This document shows, piece after piece, positions 1 through 15,700 of a stretch of DNA of 64,000 bases (position 1 is its first letter; each line of letters begins with the position of its first letter). The notes under the pieces were generated by a model. That model made no database searches, had not been told where the DNA came from, and worked only from the letters and a program-made list of their open reading frames with translations. The translations under genes were made by a program, and so were the position numbers. Source of the DNA: Azolla caroliniana (Eukaryota > Polypodiophyta). The stretch is from positions 8,308,001 through 8,372,000 of the forward strand of contig JBHGNT010000002.1 in the NCBI GenBank assembly GCA_043228905.1, given 5' to 3'.

Positions 1-4091
<4,091 letters not shown>

Positions 4092-5449
4092 ACCATGTAA
4101 TATTAGTGATCTCTCCTTGTAGTAATAGATTTTTAACTTACATTAAAATTACTAGCTTTATAAGGTCTATACTACTTATTAGTATATACCTTTGATTTTT
4201 GTTTTTCCTACCAAGAAGATAAAAACGAGATGTTAAAAAATGTTAAATACTCGGGAAGGATAAAGTCAGGGACAATTTAATGGGCAAACTGATTGTTGTC
4301 TCCCCCACTTCCTCGATCTTGTTCAAACGTGCATGTATTCGAGAGACCCTTCATGATCCTGACATTATTACGGTTTTCAAATTTGATTGGAACAAGGTGT
4401 GGTGTACACAGTAAATATTTGACCTTGTTATTTAATTCAGAAGTTGTTTCCTAGTTTAAAGTGAGATATGCACAATTAGTTATTTCTAGAAAAAATGAGG
4501 ATTGCCAATTCTTTCCAAGAAAATGGCTTCAATTGCATCTCGGCAACAACGAGCTCTCTAACAACATTTTCATGTTTATTTGTATAATCTGATAAAATAT
4601 CAAACCAACAATTACATTTCCTTTGCAAAAAGTACCCTTCTCCGTGTCCTTCAATTTTATTCAAAACATAGTTCTGCAAGTATTTAGTCTGAAGTTTCCG
4701 AACATAAATACTCTTTGCAAAATTTGATGCAGGAATATCATAGTACTCAGAGAAAATAATTATCATACTGTAAATTGGATGATTGTTGTAAACGATGTGT
4801 TCCATATTGATTCTATGATTGTTTAAAGATTTCAAGATGATACAGAACACCGTAGCTATTGTAAGTTTTTGGAAAACTGAAGTTTTGACAACAAATACAG
4901 TCGTGATGATTTGAGCGGTTCTTCGCCAGAGCCTCAGCTATAGATTTCATCAAAGGAATCTGGCAAGACAAATTCAATCATGATAAATTCTAGCACTCAT
5001 TTTAAACTGCGAGCTAGTATTCATTCTTTTGGGGGGAGTGGGGCTTGTTGGTTTTGCAGTGTTGGAGAATGTTCTTAAAATTTTGGTCAGTATGAATATG
5101 CTATATTTGAGAAGCGAGAGATAATGTTTCCAAATATAGACCCAAGACTATCAAATTTCATGCCAAAATTGGAGTCCTAATAAGCTTTTTGGTCTTGTTT
5201 TGGATACCATTGATTTGCATTTTCTTGTACAAAATGCTTCTCACAAAATGATTTCCATAGAAGAAACCGATTCTTCTAGAGAACAGAAGGAAAAACCTTC
5301 CCCTAACCCTAATCCGATTCAACTCTATGTCGTTGCTTATACCCTTAAAAAGCATGAAACTCTTCATGCCAAGTTGCCCTGAAAGCTTTATTTTGAGTTG
5401 AAATAACTTATTTCTCTCAAGTGATAAATACAGCTCACAGTTACTAGCC
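4092..5449. other. Intergenic region between MNS and LPEAT1
   Basis: Contains the mannosidase 3' UTR and the LPEAT1 promoter. A 124-codon open frame runs on the minus strand at 4476-4850, but it matches no family I recognise and has the AT-rich, low-complexity make-up of chance frames. I see no transposon protein in it. Confidence 0.5.
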
Positions 5450-8400
5450 ATGGATCCTCCATCATCATATCAGCACAATCTCTCTCTTATTGAGAGTGCA
5501 TCAAAGTCTGGAGAGGATTTCTGGCTACGTAGACAAGAGTCAAAAGAAGAAACAGAGGAAGAGATAGAGAAGAAATATGCAGCATATTTAAGGAAAGATG
5601 CATATGGAGCTATGGGGAGAGGAGAGATTTGTATGAAAGAGAAAATCCTTCTCGGGCTTGCTCTATTCACCATCGTTCCTCTCAAAGTGGTTCTACTCTT
5701 TGCAACTGTTATACCATATTACCTTTTATGCATTCTGTTAACACTATTCCATAGCCATAAATCTACATCAAGGCATGGTGTCACTACTAAGTACAGGTGG
5801 TGTTGTCACCATAATGGTGTCTTTGGTCATAGAGATGGTGGTGGAATGACCCATAATATATCTTTTGAGAAAGAAAATAAGGAAAACATTCTACAGAATT
5901 ATACTGATGATGCTGATGCAAATGGAACGTATGTGAATTTGCATGGATTTTGTCGGTGGCTGGTTGTAACTATGGGGCGTTATGTGTCACGAGTAGTGCT
6001 TTTCATTTTAGGGTTTTATCGGATCAAAGTTATATTCCGTGGTGGCGTTTCTAGAACATCTGAGGTATTTTGATAACAAAATGAAAACGCTTAACACGAA
6101 TTCTTTATGCATTGTAAGTTGTGTTCATAAAGACTGGTTTTTATCTGTTGTTTAGGACGTGATCAATTATCTATAGAGATGTTGAAGAAATTCGAAACAA
6201 AATTGTGAAGATCTTCTTTTGCTTCTTCATTTAGGTCTTGATAAAATCCAGAATCGGATGATGAAAGAAATCATACATTGAGAGTTATATGCTTCCTTAT
6301 TTGTGTAATCAATTCAGTAAAAACACAAGTCTTTATGCGTTCAAAGTGTTCATAATACGGTTTATTTTGTCTTGTTTAGGTTTTATAAGTTCAGTATTGA
6401 GATGGATGAGTCTGAATATGATGGAAGAAACCCAAGCCTTTATGCATGGAGAGTGGTCATAATATGGTTCCTCGTCTTTATGCATTCTAAGTGATAGTAT
6501 GAAGATCCTTTTTCTCTTATTTAGACTTGAACAATTCGGTAAAAAAAACCTAATCTTTATGCCTTTATGCATTGAGAGTGGTCATAATATGGTTCCTCAG
6601 TAAACATCAAGGTCTTTATGCATTCTATAGTATGAAGATCCTTTTTCTCTTATTTAGACTTGAACAATTCGGTAAAAAAAACCTAATCTTTATGCATTGG
6701 AAGTACTTTTTCGTCTCCCATATTCAAAAACCATCCATCTCTTTACTGAATTTTTTCCCTCACAGTCAAAACCAGTAAATCTTCTTATTGAATTGATCAA
6801 GGTAGGATGACTTCGAATATCAGGAGTCTCAACAGATCACTAAAAGAGATGAAAAACAACAAATTGATCAATAGACAGATTGATTGAATTTTGAATGTAG
6901 GAAAAACGAGTTCCCAGTGAAATGAACCTGCGACCACTTGTTATAGTCTCGAATCATGTATCTTACGTGGATATTCTTTACCACATGTGGGTTTCATTCC
7001 CGGGTTTCGTTGCTAAGGTAAGTAAAGCACCTTAAAAAATAGATTAAGTTTCCATGTTTGTTGATTATCTCAGCACTCTTTACTTATTCCATTATTATGC
7101 TGATATGGAATTCTGATTTCTTTTCTATTGATTACTGGCTTTGGTGCTATTGATGATATAAAGAAATCTGTTGCTCATCTACCCATTGTGGGTTTAATCA
7201 GGTTGGTTTACCTAATCCATCCATCCCCTTCTTGCGGAAAAATGTAGCGGGAAATTTGTTTCTTATGTACAAGTTTATTCTTTTTTCAGTCAATTGTTAG
7301 GATGTGTGTATGTGGAACGGGAAGACAAATTGGTCGATGTCAAAGGTGTATCGGGTATGTATGGAATTCAAAGTTTTAAGATGCATTGAATTTTTGTTGA
7401 AAATGAATTTTAAGTGATTGCTTGCTTATAAAACCCTCATAAACAATAGATTTGACAAAATTTGTGACATGCATACCATTGATTGATTTAACCAAGATTT
7501 AGCCATCCTACAAAAGGAGAGAACATTTCGTAATGCATGGGCTAGTTATGTTTGGGATATGCAAATGTTAACTCTTATGGTGTTTCTTTGGACATGCTTA
7601 GCTTTTGATGGTATGTCCTCCAGGTATTATTCTTGAGAGAGTGCAGACAGGACAATGCGACAAGAATGCATCACCGATGCTTCTTTTTCCAGGTAATCTA
7701 AATTAGGTATATATATCATCGAAATTTCTTGTGCACGATGCAAAACCTGATCTTTTCTCATGATGGATAGATTTCTCATGAATTGTCTGTTTTTTTTTTG
7801 GTTTTTGTTGCTTGTGACTGATAAGTTTTATGCATCATTAATATAATTTTTGCTTTTGATGGATGAAATTTTGCAATATCATGATTTTCTTTCGATTATG
7901 ATGTGTGCAGAAGGAACGACCACGAATGGTAGCTATTTGCTACCATTCAAAACTGGAGCATTTCTTGCTCGAATACCAGTGCAACCGATCATTCTAAAGT
8001 ATCGTTACAGACGGTTGAGTCCAGCCTGGGACACCATATCAGGAGTAAGTATTTTTTTTCTTTTGCTATTATATATCTGCATATCTTTGTGCATCTATAA
8101 TACATATACATGTGCATGTATGTGTGTGTATTTGTGTATACATGTGTACTTTTGCTATTATATGTCTACATATCTTTGTGCATCTATACATATACATATA
8201 CATGTGCATGCATGTGTATGTGTATTTGTGTGTACATGTGTATGTGTTGGGCGTACTCGGGCATACATGTCCATTGATGTGTACATGCATCTAGACAAAC
8301 ACATATAGCTACTTTCACATAGATTTAATCATTATCACAAATAGGAAATTCATAGTTCAATTGAAGTTTTGGCAGGTTCGGCATGTTATTTTGCTCCTTT

Positions 8401-8945
8401 GTCAATTCATTAACCATTTGGAGGTTGAGTGGCTTCCTTTATATATTCCGTCGGAAGCAGAGAAACGTGATGCAAAGTTGTATGCTAATAATGTTCGGAG
8501 GTTCATGGCCAAAGAGGTGTTTTTTTTTTTCTTGCATACATTTACAAGCTTAATGCAAGTTGTATGCTCATAATTTTCAGAAGTTCACTGTGAAAGACAT
8601 GAAATTTGTTTTTGTGCATACCTTTTAAGTTTCTCGCCACATATCACACTCATTTTGTTTGATGCTTTTGTTCTGCCCCTTTTTATAGAAGAAGTGGGAA
8701 TGCCTAAAAAATCTTGAGAGCCAATCAATCTAATGTTTGATATCCATGTGGCTTAACAGGCAGGATTGGTTTTGTCTGACATAGGACTACATGAGAAAAG
8801 GATCTATCATACATTTTTGAATGGTAGCTTCCTTAACATTGAGAACATTTACAATTGTTTAAGAAAATATAATTTAGCTTCCAAAACATTAAGAAGATTT
8901 GTAATTTTGTTTAAGAATATATATATATGTTTTTTTTTATGCTAG
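5450..8945 (+). CDS. LPEAT1: Lysophosphatidylethanolamine acyltransferase (LPEAT1-type), eight exons
   Basis: Membrane-bound O-acyltransferase of the PlsC (AGPAT-like) family, which reacylates lysophospholipids, chiefly lyso-PE, at the ER. Exons: 5450-6064, 6901-7017, 7164-7201, 7290-7354, 7624-7692, 7911-8044, 8376-8516 and 8760-8945. All have GT...AG borders, and the spliced length of 1365 nt gives 454 aa. Exon 1 holds EEIEKKYAAYLRKDAYGAMG, then a hydrophobic segment (about residues 70-100) and FCRWLVVTMGRYVSRVVLFI. Exon 2 has the catalytic HX4D box, NHVSYVD. LLGCVYVERE and FPEGTTTNGSYLLPFKTGAF (substrate-binding block) follow, then PAWDTISG, NHLEVEWLPLY and LYANNVRRFMAKE. ATG 5450 is the only start upstream of the conserved N-terminus. 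The tail after KRIYHTFLNGS differs from known LPEAT1 proteins and runs through a local duplication. Confidence 0.93.
6446..6695 (+). repeat. Tandem duplication in LPEAT1 intron 1, period about 124 bp
   Basis: Two copies share GAGTGGTCATAATATGGTTC at the left and a long block around GAACAATTCGGTAAAAAAAA at the right. The motif CTTTATGCATT recurs through the whole intron from about 6330. Confidence 0.85.
8066..8243 (+). repeat. TG/TA-rich tandem duplication in LPEAT1 intron 6
   Basis: A unit of roughly 90 bp occurs twice, anchored by TTTGTGCATCTAT and TACATGTGCATG. It is flanked by GTGTGT and ACATAT low-complexity sequence. Open frames here are artefacts of the repeat. Confidence 0.85.
8822..8925 (+). 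repeat. Short duplication overlapping the predicted LPEAT1 stop region
   Basis: GTAGCTTCCTTAACATTGAG and TTAGCTTCCAAAACATTAAG begin two imperfect copies of about 50 bp. Both continue into TTTGTTTAAGAA-like sequence. The predicted C-terminal 40 codons of LPEAT1 lie in this duplicated AT-rich DNA. Confidence 0.7.
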
Positions 8946-10973
8946 ATATGAAGACTTCCGGAGTTGGCTTTGGACAAAACGGTGTGAAAGCATGCAAATC
9001 TATGTAAAACGGTTCAAGAAAAATCATGTATAAAAAAAAAGCTCTCCTCTTTACGGATGCTAGCTGGTTCCGAGTTTCTATGCATCTTTCAAAAAACGGG
9101 TTTGTATAAGAGATGTGAGTTGTTTAACACATGTTCACAAAGCAAATTGTATATATACAGACTTCTGAAACTTTTAACACATTTTCATAAAAGAATTGTA
9201 TATAAGAGTTTTGAATCTAATACAATGTGCTAAAAAGTGAAACGAAAAACAATGATTTGAGTTGATGTTTAAGTAAAGAGTGGTTAATGGGGTTTTTTAT
9301 ATTATATAGCCCTATATTTCTTCTCATGTTGAATAAAAAGTGAAATGAAAAACAATGATTTGAGTTTATGTTAAGTAAAAAATGGTTAATGAGGTTTTTT
9401 ATATTATATATAGCCCTATATGTCTTATGTTGAATCACGGTAAGGATTGCAGAGGTGTTCTTAGGGATCTCGTGGGTGTCTATTTAATGTATTATTGATT
9501 CTTTCTTTCGTAAATTCTTCAATGGTTGGGCAAGTAGTTGTATGTTTGATTGGTGCAATCATACATTGGCTTGCATACATGATCGATATTATTGAAAATA
9601 AAGAAATAAATAAGTGACAAGATCCCTAAACCCCAATGACATGCTATACTACTACGTATGATCTAGAGATGTACCTTGGATTAGATTAGATGTAGATGAA
9701 CGATAGTGTGTAACATCAACTTTGCCAAACCACCAAAGTCTCATAGTTTCACAGGGAACTCATAAAAGAAGGTAGCTAGTCCCATATTATAATAATATCT
9801 TAAGCCAAAGGCCCCTTGATTGCCACAGAGGTTCCTATGTATTGTTGACCATACTACGGTTCCTCAAATCCTAGGATAATTATCTTTCCTCTATTTATAT
9901 ATTAATGAAAAATAGGCATCCGATCCGAACCTAAAGCTATGTCCATAACATTGCGAGTATGGATTGTAGGCCAAGCTTGAAAAGTGTCGTCGGCATTGAA
10001 CCTCATCAATTTATATTGGGATTCTATTTTTGTTAGGTGATCTCATGGGCCTAAAACAAGGGGTTTTATAAGAACAATCCTAGGGAGCCTAAGAATATGG
10101 ATGTCCCAAGACTTAAGTCTCAAACAAGGAAGAAGGTATTGTTTGAAGAGAAATTCTATTGAACTTTTGACAAAAAATGGCTTCATGATTGATTAATGAC
10201 AATGAGTCAAAAATAGTTTGGTTTTAGACCTAATGCATCCTTAAATTAAATTTACAATGGTGTATTTCTACCTTCAAGTAGGTCTATATGTATATGGTAT
10301 AATCTTGGAAAGTGCATTGGAATTTGGTGTCACCCCTCTTATCTTGAATTTGATTGTATGATGCCTCATGGAACCAAAATCCAATCTAAACATTACTATT
10401 TTGTTATAAGCTTCCCTCATTTACATGTCTTCATTCAAATTCAAAGCCACATCTGCCAAGGTTTGAAATCGCATAAATCACGAGAGACATGTTGTTCAAA
10501 ATTTAGGTTGCAACTTCCCAGATTCAATAAAATGAGAGGACATTATTCATACTCATGACCAATAACCACCTGGGTTACATCATAAACATGGGTTCACATT
10601 GTAATAATCAAGATGCTACACAAAAAAACAGAGTGCAGACATGCGTGATACACATGCATAGATTGATATAAACATATTTACATGTATAATTATCCATTGT
10701 AGGTTGGGGTTGGACATTCTTGCATTTGGCTTGGGTTATAATGTTATATAGGCCACAAAGAAACATCACAAGTTTGGACCATGGAAACCCCAAGGTTATG
10801 GTTTAGTTTGAAAGGTAAAAGGTATGAATGTTAAGTGGGAGCAACATGGATCAGATTATATATGTAATTACAGAGTTATGGCTGGATAGGAGATGAATTG
10901 ATTGTACAAAGTCCCAAGCATAAGTTGTTAGAAGCACAAATCATGACACAAATACAGAGGTTTAATAACTGTT
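8946..10973. other. AT-rich intergenic region
   Basis: LPEAT1 3' flank. Apart from the duplication at 9230-9435 I see no protein homology, RNA gene or element ends. Short open frames at 10358-10558 and 10608-10793 are not convincing. Confidence 0.5.
9230..9435 (+). repeat. Tandem duplication, about 100-bp unit
   Basis: Two copies share AAAACAATGATTTGAGTT, AGAGTGGTTAATGGGG or AAAATGGTTAATGAGG, and TTTTTATATTATATA followed by AGCCCTATAT. Confidence 0.9.
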
Positions 10974-11159
10974 TTATACAGTTGTATCGGCGGCAGCCAC
11001 GCCACCATCATGAACTTCGCCATTGGCACCACCATTACAGCAACACAAGTTATAAAGCAGAGAGAAGATGCCTTCAACAAAGAACCTAAGCAAACAGTAG
11101 AGGATACTAGTCCCTATGAAGATCAAAATTGAAATCAACACTTTGAGAAAAGTTTCCAT
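10974..11159 (-). CDS. Possible small single-pass membrane protein, unknown
   Basis: A 61-codon frame from ATG 11159 to TAA 10974. It begins METFLKVLISILIFIGTS, followed by YCLLRFFVEGIFSLLY, which together make a convincing membrane segment. A Cys run, NLCCCNGG, and a polar Gly/Ala-rich tail ending AADTTV follow. The layout (short N-terminus, one hydrophobic stretch, CCC cluster, acidic tail) is seen in many small unannotated plant proteins, and the composition is less AT-biased than its surroundings. I cannot name a family. It could also be a chance frame; no introns or UTR signals were evident. Confidence 0.35.
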   Translation of the reverse strand: METFLKVLISILIFIGTSILYCLLRFFVEGIFSLLYNLCCCNGGANGEVHDGGVAAADTTV

Positions 11160-11302
11160 CTTCTACATACAATGAATTGAACTGAGATCCTTTCTTTCCT
11201 TCCCCAGTGCTTCATAAATTCAAGCCATTAAAGTATTATCCTAAGACATGGCCCCCACCGTCCCGTGTTTGGCGACTATGATTTTCTATGAGTTCTCGTG
11301 GA

Positions 11303-11425
11303 TTGCTCTCGAACTCATGTTTTTGACTTCTCGATTGCTCTCTATCTCATGCTTTGACCTTCTCGTTTGCTCTCGATCTCAGGTTTTGACTTCTCGGTTG
11401 CGCTCGATCTCATGTTTTGACTTGG
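11303..11425 (+). repeat. Minisatellite, four units of about 32 bp
   Basis: Four imperfect head-to-tail units of the form GATTGCTCTCGATCTCATG + TTTTGACTTCTC. Confidence 0.85.
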
Positions 11426-12223
11426 CAGCATACACTTTCGATTTTATATTAAATTTGAAACCAGGCAGATCAGATTAAGAGAAAATGTGATTTTACATAA
11501 TTGAAGGAATTTAGAGTATACAGATGGATCGGCACCATGGCGATTTAAAAATGTGCGGGTTTGGTGAAATTCATTAACAAAGCATGAATGCAGACTAGCC
11601 CAATGCAACAACACATTGTTTTATTTGGTATCACTAATATTATAAAGCAACTAGCATACATACAGTATATTATGTATATATAGATTGACTTGACTGACAA
11701 ACATACAGAGAATCTAGGCAGTGTTTGGATATAGATGAATTTTTCTATCATGGTTTTAAATAAAGGCAAAGAGTTCTTGAATTGAAGGATTCTGATTTTA
11801 CTCTCCAAATTGATTCAGTGAGAATATTCTATCCTTCTCGATTTCCTCTCTTACATTGTCCTCCTCAAAATGCTACTCTTTTCTCTCCTCTTACTCACCC
11901 TATGCCCCATCTTAGCAAAGGCAATAAAAATGCATTGATTCCCTAATTCTTCATTACTATCTCAGATGAAGTAAAGTGCTTTCTTTCTCATGGGAGGGTG
12001 TTATCATCCAAGGAGAGACACTATCAACGAGTTTTGCCCGCCTAGCAGAGTGATCTAAATGACACAATTGTAAAATTAGTTAGACTTTATGACTACTTTA
12101 ATAGGAAAAGGGTCCCTAGCTCTCACATTGCCCAACAATGAGGCCATTAAGATGAAACATGGGGGATAACAACTTGCCATCTAAACCTATTTACGTGCAA
12201 CAATGACTTTAGAGAGGGATAAT
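11426..12223. other. Intergenic, no recognised feature
   Basis: AT-rich DNA leading up to the first retrotransposon LTR. A minus-strand open frame at 11545-11808 has no recognisable similarity. Confidence 0.45.
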
Positions 12224-12637
12224 TGTTATACTATGTAATATAGAAGAAGAATTCCTACATGGCAAAACCTAAAAACAGAACACAGTCGGCTCAGCCGGAC
12301 AACAACAGAGAAAACACACAGAGAGTATAAAGAAAGATACACAGTAAGAGAAGGCGAGATAGAGAAAGTAGAAGACTAAAAACCTCAATTCAAAAAACTA
12401 ATATGCTCTCTCTCTACATATGACTGTGCTCATTGAGCAATTTTATACAAGCCCTAACAAAGGGTTAACACAAGTTTTGTCAGTGCTTTAATGCTCACAT
12501 AAAAACGCTACTCCTAAGACTATTCCTACCTACTAAAGTAGGAGTGTAGGCTTCTAATGGCCTGCCAGATCCCAACCGATCCAGTTCTCGGCTTATTCAG
12601 TCCGCACAATTTGGCATGTTGAGCTTGTTTCTCAACA
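12224..12637 (-). repeat. E-family copia 3' LTR (minus strand), left boundary approximate
   Basis: On the minus strand it opens TGTTGAGAAACAAGCTCAAC, like the other E LTRs. It keeps the TATA-adjacent palindrome (GCTCATTGAGC) near 12430 and the palindromic GAGCATT region near 12490. The right edge is fixed by the adjoining polypurine tract at 12638-12646. The left edge at TGTTATAC is a guess. Confidence 0.65.
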
Positions 12638-13560
12638 CCCACCCTCAAGCTCAACTTGAGGTTCCTCTTGCTTTGCCGGTTCTTCGCCTCGGCTCCTTTT
12701 GCCAGCTCATCTCTTGGCATGTGCTCCTGGACCCATCTGGTCCCACGCTCTTCGACTTCTTCGGTCGGCTCGTCTACTCCTTAGGCCTACGTTGGCCTTC
12801 TTCTCTCCATTTCCATTACCTGAACCGGTTGTCTTCAATTCGTCTTCTTCTCCGACTCTCCTCTTCTCTTTGGTTGGTTCTTGTTCTGACTCAACATCAC
12901 AACCGTTGCTCCTCGATGCTGTTCTCCCCCTGAAGCGCGACATGTCGAGGTGTTGAATCCCAAGCATATCTGAGAAGTGTTGCAACTTGTCCATTCCAAG
13001 GGCCTTGGTGAAAATATCGACAACCTGCAGATCGGTTCGAACATACCGTATTTCAACCTCACTACTCAGGACCTGCTCGCGCCCAAAGTGATAGTATACT
13101 TCTATGTGCTTGGTGTGAGCATGGAACACATGGTTCTTTGCCAACTGCATGCTAATGATGTTGTCACAATAGATCAAGATCGGATCGACAACTTCGACCC
13201 GTAAGTCCCGCAACAATCACTTGAGCCATATTGCCTCGCATGTAGCAACGATGGCTCCTCGGTACTCAGTCTCGATGCTTGACAGGGCCACTATCTGCTG
13301 CTTCCTACTGCTCCACGATAGAGAGAACATGAACCCTGATGTCGACCGACGATTCGTGGCGTCTCCAGCCTAGTCGACCAATTGTTCGGCAATGCCATGC
13401 CGATACAACAGTCCATGACCTTCGTGACACTTGCATATCGCAATATTCGATGCACACACTGAAGATGCTCCGTTGACGGTTGCGACATGAATTGGGTGAT
13501 CAGTCTGACGGGATAGCTGAGGTCCGTTCGAGTGATAGTCAAGTATATTAGGCAGAACAA
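12638..13560 (-). pseudogene. E-family copia RNase H and RT C-terminal fragment
   Basis: Minus-strand relic. From right to left it reads IYLTITRTDLSYPVRLITQFM (13555-13490), LQCVHRILRYAS, a frameshifted ADW region, then IYCDNIISMQLAKNHVFHAH, TKHIEVYYHF, the FTKALG motif and a basic tail up to the PPT. These are the Ty1/copia RNase H landmarks (the thumb, the D-containing LIYCDN box and TKHIEV/FTK). Stops and frameshifts break it. It is cut at about 13560, where a plus-strand element of another family begins. The region after the FTK motif encodes the family's extra basic tail. Confidence 0.85.
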
Positions 13561-13599
13561 AACCACATTCCACTCGAGACCACCAAGGAGAAGAGAGGC

Positions 13600-15190
13600 A
13601 ACATTGGAACTAGTACACATAGATGTGTGCTACATGGATGCTCCATCGCATCGTGGTGGATAATACTTCGTAACGTTCATTGATGACTACAATCGAAAGT
13701 TGTGGGCTTTCATACTAAAGTCGAAGGATCAAGTACTGTCAGTATTCAAAGAGTTCCAGGCAATGGCAGAAAGGGAGTCGGGTTGGAAGTTGAAGGCTGT
13801 TCGAATGACAACGGTGGCGAGTACAGAGGACAGTTTGAAGAATACTACAAGGCCTAGGGTATTCGAGTCAAATATACAGTGCCAAAGACCCATGAGTTGA
13901 ACGGGCTTGCAGAGAGGATGAATCAGACGATCATGGAAAGAGTGAGGAGCATGTTGTCGCATGCAAAGCTGCCGAAATCATATTGGGCTGAGGTGATGTA
14001 CACAACTATTTATCCGATGAACATGTCTCCCTCAATGCCCCTGAAAGGTGATGTCCCACAGAGAGTGTGGATAGGTAAAAATGTCTCTTATCAACACCTG
14101 AGAGTGTTCGGATATCTGGTATATATGCATGTAGCTAAGGACCAAAGGTCGAAGCTCGACAACAAGTCGAAACCATGCATATTCCTAGGGTACTTGGAGG
14201 ATGAATTCGGCTACAAGCTGTGGGACCTTCTTGATAAGAAGATTATGAGGAGTCGAGACATAGTGTTTATGGAAGACAAGACAATCGAAGACCGGAAACA
14301 ACAGCAGTCGGGGTTGTCTTCTCGGCTGACTCTAAATGCAAGATTAGCCGACATGACACAATCGACTATAAGAAGAGAGCCAATTGGAACAACTGAATCC
14401 GAGATAGTCGACTCAGAGCAACTGAATGATACATATGAGTTAGAGTTAGCAGAACTCCAGCAACCGACCAACATGCATGAACCCAGGCCAAATGAAGAGT
14501 CGGCAGAGACATCTGAATCTGAGCTGAAAATGGGAGGCAGGAGATATCCACTTAAAGAAAGGAGTACACCCATTCGATATGCCAGTCAATATGTCCTCTT
14601 GACGGATGAAGTTGAGCCGGAATGCTATGATGAAGCCATAGCCGATGAGCACAAAGAGAAATGGCTGAGTGCAATGCAAGGTTAAATGGACTCCTTGCAT
14701 GAAAATTACACCTTCGACCTGGTTGAGCTACCAAAAGGTAAGAGAGCACTCAGGAATAAATAGTTCTACAAGGTGAAGACTAGAGAAGTCGACAATCACC
14801 AAGATATAAAGCCGACATTGTGGTGAAGGGATTTCAACAGAAAAAGGGTGTCAACTTTGACGAGATATTCGCTCTAGTTGTGAAGATGACATCCATCCGA
14901 ACTGTTTTGAGCATAATTGCCAGCATGGATCTGGAGATTGAACAATTAGATGTCAAGACAACATTCCTGCATGGAGAATTAGATGAAGAAATTTATATGC
15001 AGCAGCCCGAAGGCTTTGTAGAGAAAGGAAAAGAGAACCTGGTCTGTCGATTGCAGAAAAGCTTGTATGGTTTGAAACAAGCTCCACACCAATGGGACAA
15101 GAAGTTTGAATCCTTCATGTTGGAACATGGGTTCCATAAAACACAAGCTGATCACTGTATGTTTGTAAAAAGGTATGACTTAGCCTCAAT
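13600..15190 (+). pseudogene. D-family copia integrase to RT fragment
   Basis: Plus-strand Ty1/copia relic. It starts inside the integrase core (FIDDYNRKLWAFILKSKDQVLSVF near 13680) and continues with KTHELNGLAERMNQTIMERV (E of the DDE triad), SYWAEVMY, HLRVFGYLVYMHVAKD and SRDIVFMED. A long acidic linker follows (about 14280-14520), then RT blocks FDEIFALVVKMTSIRT, QLDVKTTFLHGELDEEIYMQ and YGLKQAPHQWDKKFE. The frame is open over 13879-14685 and again over 14820-15180, with breaks between. It ends abruptly at about 15180 where gypsy sequence is joined, so the YVDD box and RNase H are missing. Confidence 0.88.
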
Positions 15191-15700
15191 ACGGCAAAAT
15201 GCGCGTTTGGCGTTACAAGTGACGCACTTCTTGGGCACATAGTAAGTAGCGAAGGCATTGCAATCGACCTGGGAAAAATCAAGGAAATTATCGAAGCACT
15301 GGCCCAAAAAAATGCCAAGGCCCTAAGTCGCTTCTTCAGATAGATCTGATGGCATAGTCGGATGACACCTCTACACGTAGCAGTACATTGGATGCCATTC
15401 CAGTGGATGGAGACGGAGGATAAGGTATATAGGGCCCGAAAGGTCATGCCAACACAAGCACCAGATGCCCATTTGTAGGATTGGACGCGACTGTTCCATG
15501 TGTTTGTCGATGCATCAAACACCGCAATCGACAAAGCTCTCATGCAACTGACCGAGCCGAACTGGTATCGGCTAGTCTACTATTCGAACCGAAAACTTTT
15601 GAGTGCAGAATGGAATTATTCAACGACCGAACGAGAAGCCTTGGGTATGATCTATAGTATCAACAAATTTTGACACTACCTATTGGGCTAGAAGTTGATT
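15191..15700 (+). pseudogene. Ty3/gypsy RT thumb and RNase H fragment
   Basis: Joined directly to copia sequence. Reads FLGHIVSSEGIAIDLGKIK, a degraded connection region, HVFVDASNTAIDKALMQL (RNase H first Asp), YYSNRKLLSAEWNYSTTERE and ALGMIYSINKF, with stops and a frameshift. It differs from the G-family gypsy elements elsewhere in the window (ours read SERQQRYTQVKREL at this place), so it is a second gypsy lineage. Confidence 0.82.

Noticed and set aside
4476-4850. 124-codon minus-strand frame between the two host genes
   Set aside because: AT-rich, no domain, no recognised homology, and no splice or promoter context.
8069-8308. Overlapping Cys/Tyr/His-rich frames on both strands
   Set aside because: Produced by TG/CA and TA repeats inside LPEAT1 intron 6.
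12616-12956. Plus-strand Leu/Ser/Pro-rich frames
   Set aside because: Antisense shadows of the E-family basic tail and RNase H on the minus strand.
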